Of a stretch of 64,000 nucleotides of DNA, positions 58,406-64,000 are shown piece after piece. The position numbers were made by a program, and so were the translations under genes. Positions within the stretch are counted from its first letter, which is position 1. Every line of letters begins with the position of its first letter. Source of the stretch: Ereboglobus sp. (GTDB taxonomy: Bacteria; Verrucomicrobiota; Verrucomicrobiia; Opitutales; Opitutaceae); assembly GCA_029974595.1 (NCBI GenBank), contig JARKRC010000027.1, forward strand, positions 310,001 to 374,000. The letters are read 5' to 3'. The notes under the pieces were generated by a model, which was given only the letters and a program-made list of their open reading frames with translations, was not told the origin of the DNA and made no database searches.

Positions 58406-58416
58406 CTGACCGTCCG
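58406..58416 (+). promoter_or_regulatory. Putative operator, motif B copy
   Basis: CTGACCGTCCG, identical to the copy at 52589, 108 bp upstream of the oxidoreductase ATG at 58524. Confidence 0.45.
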
Positions 58417-58523
58417 ATCATATGGCCGTCGCCTGTGCAGATGTTTTTTCATTTATTAAAAACATTTTTGGCAATCTCGGTGTTTCTAAAGACACCTTGA
58501 CGCAAATCCTTTTGAACCAACTC

Positions 58524-59933
58524 ATGTCCACGCCACAGCCTTTCCTTGGCAAACGTCGTTATATAATCGTCGGAACCGGATCGAGAAGCCAGCTTTATCA
58601 GGATGCCATCCAGCGCGATTATCGCGAAGGCTCGGAGCTTGTAGCGCTCTGCGATTCCAATCCGCAGCGCCTTGCCTTTGCCGCCCGGCGCTCGCCGAAC
58701 AGCGGCCCGCGTACTTTTCCCGCCGCCGATTTCGAAGCCATGATCCGCACGACCGCGCCGGACATTGTTATTGTCACGACGCCGGATTACACGCATCGCG
58801 ACTATATCGTCCGCGCCATGGAACTCGGTTGCGACGTGATCACGGAAAAACCGATGGCCACCAATGCCGCCGATTGCCGTGCGATCCTCGAAGCGCAACG
58901 GCGCACGGGCCGGCGCTGTCGTGTGACGTTCAACTACCGCTATTCGCCGCCGCGCAGCCAGGTGAAGGACCTGCTCATGAACGGCGAGATCGGGGATGTG
59001 CTCTCGGTCGATTTTCACTGGCTGCTCAACACCCACCACGGCGCCGACTACTTCCGCCGCTGGCACAGTCGCAAACAAAATTCCGGCGGTCTCGCAGTCC
59101 ACAAGGCCACGCATCATTTCGACCTCGTCAACTGGTGGCTGGGCGCGATGCCGCTTTCCGTGCTCGCCAATGGCAGACGCGCTTTTTACACACCGCGGAC
59201 GGCGCGCCGATTCGGACTCGCGGGCGCGCACGAACGCTGCCATACCTGTACCGAGCGCGCAAAGTGCACCTTCGGCCTCGATCTTTCCGCGACCACGCTG
59301 CATCGCGAAATGTACCTCAACGCCGAGGTGCACGACGGTTACTTTCGGGACCGCTGCGTGTTTCGCGACGACATGGACATCGAGGATACGATGAGCGTGT
59401 CCGTGCGCTACGATACCGGCGCGATCCTTACGTATTCGCTCAACGCATTCAACGCCTGGGAAGGCTACATGGTTGCCTTCAACGGCTCCAAAGGTCGCAT
59501 TGAGCACAGCATCGTCGAGCAAAGTTATGTGAGCGGCGACGGCGCCGTGCAGGGTGGCACGCGTGAAGGCGGCGTGACGACACGCATCATCCCGTTGCGC
59601 GGCGAGCCGTGCGAACTCACGCCATGGAACGGAGAGGGCGACCACGGCGGCGGCGACCGCGCCATGCTTGTCGACATCCTTTCCGAGCAACCGCCGCCAG
59701 ACAAATACCTGCGCTGCGCCGATGTGCGCGCCGGCGCGGCTTCGATCATGGTCGGCATTGCCGCCAACCGCAGCATCGAAACGCGTGCCGAGGTGCGCGT
59801 CGCCGACCTGCTGCCCGGCATGGAACGCCCCGACTACGTGCCGATGCCCGATGCGACGATGCCGCTCGAAATGCCCCAAGGCATCGAGCATGACGGCATT
59901 GTGACCGTGAAGCCAAAACGCGCCGCGGCGTGA
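58524..59933 (+). CDS. Gfo/Idh/MocA-family oxidoreductase with Cys cluster
   Basis: 469 residues from ATG 58524, just before PQPFLGKRRYIIVGTGSRSQ; the open frame reaches 58422, but that start would sit only six bases beyond the motif B site. The Rossmann motif VGTGSRSQ and ITEKPMATNAADC are visible, and HKATHHFDLVNWWLG is the conserved substrate-domain block. An internal CHTCTERAKC (CxxCx5C) may bind zinc, as in several long members of this family. There is no signal peptide, so it is cytoplasmic. It overlaps or abuts the next gene, a six-hairpin glycosidase, making an obvious operon: cleave, then oxidise or reduce the released sugar. Confidence 0.88.
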   Translation: MSTPQPFLGKRRYIIVGTGSRSQLYQDAIQRDYREGSELVALCDSNPQRLAFAARRSPNSGPRTFPAADFEAMIRTTAPDIVIVTTPDYTHRDYIVRAMELGCDVITEKPMATNAADCRAILEAQRRTGRRCRVTFNYRYSPPRSQVKDLLMNGEIGDVLSVDFHWLLNTHHGADYFRRWHSRKQNSGGLAVHKATHHFDLVNWWLGAMPLSVLANGRRAFYTPRTARRFGLAGAHERCHTCTERAKCTFGLDLSATTLHREMYLNAEVHDGYFRDRCVFRDDMDIEDTMSVSVRYDTGAILTYSLNAFNAWEGYMVAFNGSKGRIEHSIVEQSYVSGDGAVQGGTREGGVTTRIIPLRGEPCELTPWNGEGDHGGGDRAMLVDILSEQPPPDKYLRCADVRAGAASIMVGIAANRSIETRAEVRVADLLPGMERPDYVPMPDATMPLEMPQGIEHDGIVTVKPKRAAA

Positions 59934-59939
59934 GTGTTT

Positions 59940-62162
59940 ATGAAACGCTGTTCCACTGGCATGAAATCCCGCCTGTTGATCCCTCCCGTCCTGGCTGCCG
60001 GATTGGGCTGTGCCGTGTTTGCCGGAACTGCCCCGATTGACCGCCACGCGCTCGTCACGCGACACAATCCTGTGGTGCGTACTGTCGATGTCGATTCACC
60101 GCTCATCGTCGGCAACGGCAACTTCGCCTTTGGCTGCGACATTACCGGCCTGCAAACTTTCGCCGCGCTTTATCAACAGCAAGGCGTGCCGGTCGAAACA
60201 CTTTCGCGCTGGTGCTGGGTTTCCGACCCGAATCCCAACAACTACACACTCGCCGACGCCTCCAAGGATTTCAAGCTGCCCGGCGGGCGTGTGCTGCCGT
60301 TTCCTACGCGCGCCTCGACGCCCGCAGGCGATTGGCTCCGCAAAAACCCGCGCTGCCAGCCTCTCGGCGAAATCGCGCTCGATTACGTTCGTGCCGACGG
60401 TTCCAACACCCGCCTCACACCCGCCGACATTACCGACCCCGTGCAGACGCTCGACCTGTGGAGCGGCATTGTCACGAGCCGCTTCACGCTCGACGGCGAG
60501 CCGGTGTGCGTCGAGACCGCATGTGCGCCCGGCGCTGACATCGTGGCTGTGCGCATCACTTCAAAACTCGCCAAATCCGGCCGCCTGCGCGTGCGCATCG
60601 CATTCCCGAGAGGCCACAACATGCGCGTGAAAAACACGCCCAATCTCGATTGGACGCGCCCCGAAACACACACCTCGCAACCGCTCGGCGCCAAACTCAT
60701 CGTCCGCCGCGTGCTTGACGCGACCTACTATGTCGTCACCAGCGCCACTTTCACACCCACACCCGCCGATGTGCCGCACACGTATTTCCTTTTCCAAGAA
60801 CAGTCCGGCCCGCTCTCGCTGACCATTCAGTTTTCCGCGGCAAAACCCTCCGCGCCCGCCCTTCCGGCGGATGATGTTTTCCGCGACTCCGCCGGGCACT
60901 GGGAAAAATTCTGGCTCGAATCCGCCGCGGTCGATTTCAGTGGCAGCACCAATCCGCTGGCCTCAAAAATCGAGGAGCGCATCATCCTGTCACGTTACTT
61001 GATGGCCGTGCAAATGGCCGGCGACGCGCCCCCGCAAGAAAGCGGGCTCACCTGCAACACATGGTACGGCAAGCACCACACCGAGATGATTTGGTGGCAC
61101 GCCGCACACTTCGCCCTCTGGGGCCACGACGGACTGCTCGCGCGCAATCTTGCCTGGTATCAATCGCAGCTTCCCGCCGCGCGCGAGCTCGCTAAAAGTC
61201 GCGGGCTGGCCGGCGCGCGCTGGGCCAAAATGACCGGCCCGGTGATGCGCGAAAGTCCCGGCGGCAATCCGCTCATTGTGTGGAATCAGCCGCATATGAT
61301 TTATCTCTGCGAACTACTCTATCGCAACGCTGCCGCCAAGGGAAACGCCGGCGCTGCGCAGGTGCTCGCGAATTACCGCGACCTCGTGCTTGAAAGCGCG
61401 GAGTGCATGGCGTCGATGCTCTATTTCTGCAAGACGCGCGCCGAAGGAAAAGGCGAATACGTGCTCGGCCCGCCTCTCTGGATAGCGCAGGAAATCCACG
61501 ATCAGGCGACAAGTCAGAATCCCTCGTATGAACTTGCCTACTGGCATTGGGGCTTGGCGGTCGCGCAGCAATGGCGCGAGCGCCTGGGCATGTCGCGCGA
61601 AGAGAAATGGGATCACGTCCTTGCGCATCTTTCGCCGCTTCCGGAGAAGGAAGGAAAATATGTCGCGCTCGAATCGCATCCCGATACGTGGGACAACATC
61701 AAAAGCCGCCACGACCATCCGGAGATGCTCATGTCGCTCGCTTTCCTGCCGGAAACGCGCGTCGTGGATCGTGCCGTGATGAACCGCACGCTCGATGCCG
61801 TGCTCGCGCAATGGGATTGGGAAACCAAAATTTGGGGATGGGATTACCCGATGATCGCGATGACAGCGGCGCGCCTTGGGCGCCCGGATGATGCCGTTTC
61901 GATCCTGATGCGCGACGGCCCGAACAACCGCTATCTGCCCACGGGACACTGTCCGCAGCGCAGCGACGAAGCGCTGCCTGCGAACCCGCCGCCAGGCGCA
62001 CGCAAACGCGAAATCGCGACATATTATCCGGCCAACGGAGCGTTCCTCGCAGCCGTGGCGTTGATGACCGGCGGCTGGGACGGCGGGTCTGAAAATACAC
62101 CCGGCTTCCCAAAGGATGGCACATGGCAAATCCGCGCGGAAGGGCTGCGGCGCTCGCCGTGA
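59940..62162 (+). CDS. Secreted six-hairpin putative glycosidase (paralogue of the 37148 gene)
   Basis: 740 residues from ATG 59940, six bases after the preceding stop (GTG 59934 is also in frame). Signal peptide about residues 1-30. The N-terminal domain IDRHALVTRHNPVVRTVDVDSPLIVGNGNFAF and the (alpha/alpha)6 part (CNTWYGKHHTEMIWWHAAHFALWGHDG, GARWAKMTGPVMRESPGG, WNQPHMIYLCELLYRN) align block by block with the protein encoded at 34938-37148. Both end APGFPK/NTPGFPK...W.RSEGL/RAEGL. The clan is GH65/GH95-like, family unknown. It is coupled to the Gfo/Idh/MocA enzyme, hinting that the released sugar is oxidised. Confidence 0.78.
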   Translation: MKRCSTGMKSRLLIPPVLAAGLGCAVFAGTAPIDRHALVTRHNPVVRTVDVDSPLIVGNGNFAFGCDITGLQTFAALYQQQGVPVETLSRWCWVSDPNPNNYTLADASKDFKLPGGRVLPFPTRASTPAGDWLRKNPRCQPLGEIALDYVRADGSNTRLTPADITDPVQTLDLWSGIVTSRFTLDGEPVCVETACAPGADIVAVRITSKLAKSGRLRVRIAFPRGHNMRVKNTPNLDWTRPETHTSQPLGAKLIVRRVLDATYYVVTSATFTPTPADVPHTYFLFQEQSGPLSLTIQFSAAKPSAPALPADDVFRDSAGHWEKFWLESAAVDFSGSTNPLASKIEERIILSRYLMAVQMAGDAPPQESGLTCNTWYGKHHTEMIWWHAAHFALWGHDGLLARNLAWYQSQLPAARELAKSRGLAGARWAKMTGPVMRESPGGNPLIVWNQPHMIYLCELLYRNAAAKGNAGAAQVLANYRDLVLESAECMASMLYFCKTRAEGKGEYVLGPPLWIAQEIHDQATSQNPSYELAYWHWGLAVAQQWRERLGMSREEKWDHVLAHLSPLPEKEGKYVALESHPDTWDNIKSRHDHPEMLMSLAFLPETRVVDRAVMNRTLDAVLAQWDWETKIWGWDYPMIAMTAARLGRPDDAVSILMRDGPNNRYLPTGHCPQRSDEALPANPPPGARKREIATYYPANGAFLAAVALMTGGWDGGSENTPGFPKDGTWQIRAEGLRRSP

Positions 62163-62204
62163 GTTTTCGAATCCAAGCGCAAACGCCGACGAGACAAAAA
62201 TAGC

Positions 62205-62506
62205 ATGGCTAAAAACAACATTTTCGCCAAACGGGCATTCGTTTTCAGCGTGTTTTTTTGAAGCCGTGGCGTGCGCCTCGGTGTCGGGCGCGCTGAACGC
62301 AGCAGAGGCTGGATTCGTCACTCCCTCGATGGAAGCGCGGCCAAAGATCTGGTGGGTTTGGAGCGAATCGGTCACGACTGATCACGGCATCACACGAGAC
62401 CTTGGGTATTGAAGCGGCCGGTTTCGGCAGCGTCGTGATTTACGAGCTAAGCGTCCGAAATAGCCTCGCTCGCAAGTTTGACAATCAACTCAAGGAGCAG
62501 CGGTAG
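62205..62506 (+). pseudogene. Decayed N-terminus of a GH106-like rhamnosidase
   Basis: From ATG 62205 a signal peptide starts (MAKNNIFAKRAFVFSVFF) but hits TGA at a run of seven T (62253-62259). A neighbouring frame continues it (EAVACASVSGALNAAEAGFVTPSMEARPKIWWVWSES VTTDHGITRDLG), which is the WW..G.vt.eGI..DL N-terminal pattern of GH106 alpha-L-rhamnosidases. A third frame adds EAAGFGSVVIYEL. The rest of the gene (usually 800 or more residues) is absent. At least two frameshifts plus a large deletion make it non-functional. Its 3' side runs into a remnant on the other strand. Confidence 0.55.
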
Positions 62507-62794
62507 GCCATGTTCTTTCACTTTCATATTCTGCTTCACTTTCTGCCAGAAGCCATCCTCTCCCGTATCGCGGAGAGGACATTATGCCCATTCCAAGTGA
62601 GGCCGGTAACGACCTCGCATGGGCACATCAATGCCGTTATCGTCGGGAAATGTGAAGATGGATGCTTTGATGAGTCCCGCCTGTTCCATGATCTGGCAAT
62701 GGTAGTTGAAGCGATGCTCGTCATCCTTCGAGGGCTGTTCCGCATGCTTCGCGCCGTTTTCGATCCAGATAAGAATGTCGCGCACCAAGTCCAT
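62447..62794 (-). pseudogene. Frameshifted DUF2513-type gene
   Basis: Reading the minus strand from ATG 62794, REMDLVRDILIWIEN and YHCQIMEQAGLIKASIF match the DUF2513 pattern, but this frame stops just after HLEWA. Another frame carries on with LTWNGHNVLSAIRERM, and a third with WQKVKQNMKVKEHGLPLLLELIVKLASEAISDA, ending at 62447. Together these restore a protein of about 115 residues, normal for the family. Two frameshifts make it a pseudogene. DUF2513 proteins are small, function unknown, and often travel with mobile elements, so this may mark an old insertion. Confidence 0.6.
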
Positions 62795-62799
62795 CTCGC

Positions 62800-63056
62800 G
62801 CGCATATCCGATCCGCCCGATCACGCGGGCGAAGGGCATCGACAACCGGAAAGGTCGGGCCGAAGCCTACCGTGAGGTCGTCATAACCGACCGCTGAACG
62901 ACCCCTGCAACGCCCAAACAGGGCTTTGCAGGCCAAGGGGCACCAGCCCCGCTTGGGGCCTCGGCGATACAATAAAAGCCTTTATTTTCTAAAACCTGCC
63001 GAAATTATTCTCGAACCAGCCCGGACGATACATTCCTCAATTTCCAACGGCTAAAC
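62800..63056. other. Non-coding stretch before tRNA-Ser
   Basis: No convincing gene. It has a GC-rich CCCC...GGGG hairpin near 62948-62965 and an AATAAA/TTTATT dyad near 62970-62985. It may hold the tail of the DUF2513-associated insertion and the tRNA 3' flank. Confidence 0.35.
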
Positions 63057-63146
<90 letters not shown>

Positions 63147-63401
63147 TGAACAGGTCCGCCCGGCGCATCAAACACGCCGAACGTCGATTGAAGGGGTCGA
63201 AATAAGGCGGGCCCGCTCATCCGGGTCAACGGAAAAGTCAGCGATATCGCATGTCGGCGCGCATGGAGGATTTTCCAAGTTGGCACATCGTCGTTCCGGT
63301 GGAACACAGTCGCGCAAAACCGTCTCGCTTTTTTTCAAAGCGCGTTGAATTTGTCCGGCTCCCTCAATCAGGTAATCAGCCAATAGCACCACCCGATTTT
63401 C

Positions 63402-64000
63402 ATGAAAAACAAACTCATCGCCCAGTTTCAGGCCGTTTTTGGCCGCTCGCCCGAATTTGTCACCCGCGCGCCGGGGCGCATCGAATTCATCGGCAACCAC
63501 ACCGATTACAATGGCGGCACAGTCCTGGGGGCTGCGGTTGACCGCAACATATGGGTCGCCATTGCGAGGCGCGACGACGGGCAGCGGCGGTTTTTCAGCG
63601 CGCAGGGGGGAGAGATCATCACGATGCCGTCGGGCATTCCCGAAAAGCAGGAGGGGCTGAGCAAGTGGACGAATTACGCGCTGGGCGTGATCGCGGCGTT
63701 TCCGCATTTCGGGCTCAAGGTGCCGGAGGGGTTTGATTATTACGACATGTCGGACCTGCCGGCGGGGGCGGGGATGAGCAGCAGCGCGGCAATCGAGCTG
63801 GCGTCGGTGCTGGCGTTTTTGGAAATCACCGGGCAGGCGGACAAGGTCGATCGCGAGACGGTCGTCAAAATCGGCAAGCATGCGGAGAATCATTTCGTGG
63901 GCATGCCGTGCGGGATTCTCGACCAGGGGGTGTCGGGTTTCGGGAAGAAGGATCATCTGGTGTTCATCGATTGCCGGGGTCCGGTGTTCGCGACGGTGCC
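63402..64000 (+). CDS. galK: Galactokinase, 5' part (continues past window)
   Basis: The frame is open from ATG 63402 to the window edge, showing about 199 of the expected 380 or so residues. RAPGRIEFIGNHTDYNGG is the galactokinase signature and LPAGAGMSSSAAIELA the GHMP-kinase ATP-binding motif. It phosphorylates galactose to galactose-1-phosphate in the cytoplasm, which fits release of galactose from pectin side chains. The C-terminal part is outside the window. It is separated from the tRNA by about 255 bp with no recognisable gene. Confidence 0.93.
   Translation, partial: MKNKLIAQFQAVFGRSPEFVTRAPGRIEFIGNHTDYNGGTVLGAAVDRNIWVAIARRDDGQRRFFSAQGGEIITMPSGIPEKQEGLSKWTNYALGVIAAFPHFGLKVPEGFDYYDMSDLPAGAGMSSSAAIELASVLAFLEITGQADKVDRETVVKIGKHAENHFVGMPCGILDQGVSGFGKKDHLVFIDCRGPVFATV

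Noticed and set aside
58449-60065. 538-codon antisense frame opposite the Gfo/Idh/MocA gene
   Set aside because: Ala/Arg/His-rich shadow frame spanning two real genes.
62510-62875. 121-codon plus-strand frame
   Set aside because: It is the complement of the better-supported DUF2513 remnant.

Overview
This 64 kb window is a plant cell-wall polysaccharide utilisation region. It comes from a Gram-negative, GC-rich bacterium, most probably a member of the Verrucomicrobiota (Opitutales/Opitutaceae, the kind found in insect guts and soil). The assignment rests on gene content only: secreted Ig/NHL multidomain proteins with a Gly-rich C-terminal anchor, autotransporter-barrel and TonB-dependent outer-membrane proteins, Tat-exported Gfo/Idh/MocA oxidoreductases, ThuA/HEAT proteins, and many pectin-directed hydrolases and lyases. 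No database search was possible.

Left part (1-19 kb): the 3' part of a very large secreted Ig-pectate lyase-NHL protein, closed by a clear intrinsic terminator; an AAA/DUF4143 ATPase; a secreted GH51 arabinofuranosidase; a Gfo/Idh/MocA, ThuA-HEAT, MFS, Gfo/Idh/MocA gene set resembling oxidative (3-keto) glycoside pathways; a decayed GH105 gene; a secreted pectate lyase; and a secreted esterase.

Middle (19-31 kb): fucP and fucU on the minus strand. On the plus strand are a GH28 polygalacturonase, an MFS hexuronate-type transporter, a cytoplasmic GH43, xylA, xylB and a second GH28. This set takes pectin, xylan and arabinan fragments to D-xylulose-5-phosphate and uronates.

Right-middle (31-50 kb): a minus-strand group (GH105-GH28 fusion, Tat-exported beta-propeller glycosidase, six-hairpin glycosidase) led by a LacI-family regulator. 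Diverging from that regulator is a 2646-residue Pmp-type autotransporter with an in-frame run of 12 G, followed by a large TonB-dependent receptor and a TMTC-like membrane glycosyltransferase with TPRs.

Right (52-64 kb): a pectate lyase, a DUF4450-like giant glycosidase, a lipoprotein, a Gfo/Idh/MocA oxidoreductase coupled to a second six-hairpin glycosidase, two pseudogenes (GH106-like rhamnosidase and DUF2513), tRNA-Ser(GGA), and the 5' part of galK.

Two recurrent upstream motifs suggest two regulons. GTGCRACRATGCGC lies upstream of GH51, the first oxidoreductase, fucP and the first GH28. The palindrome-like CKGACYGTCCG lies upstream of the LacI gene itself and at least six transcription units between 33 and 58.5 kb. 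The most unusual feature is the chlamydial-Pmp-like autotransporter with a potentially phase-variable poly-G tract.
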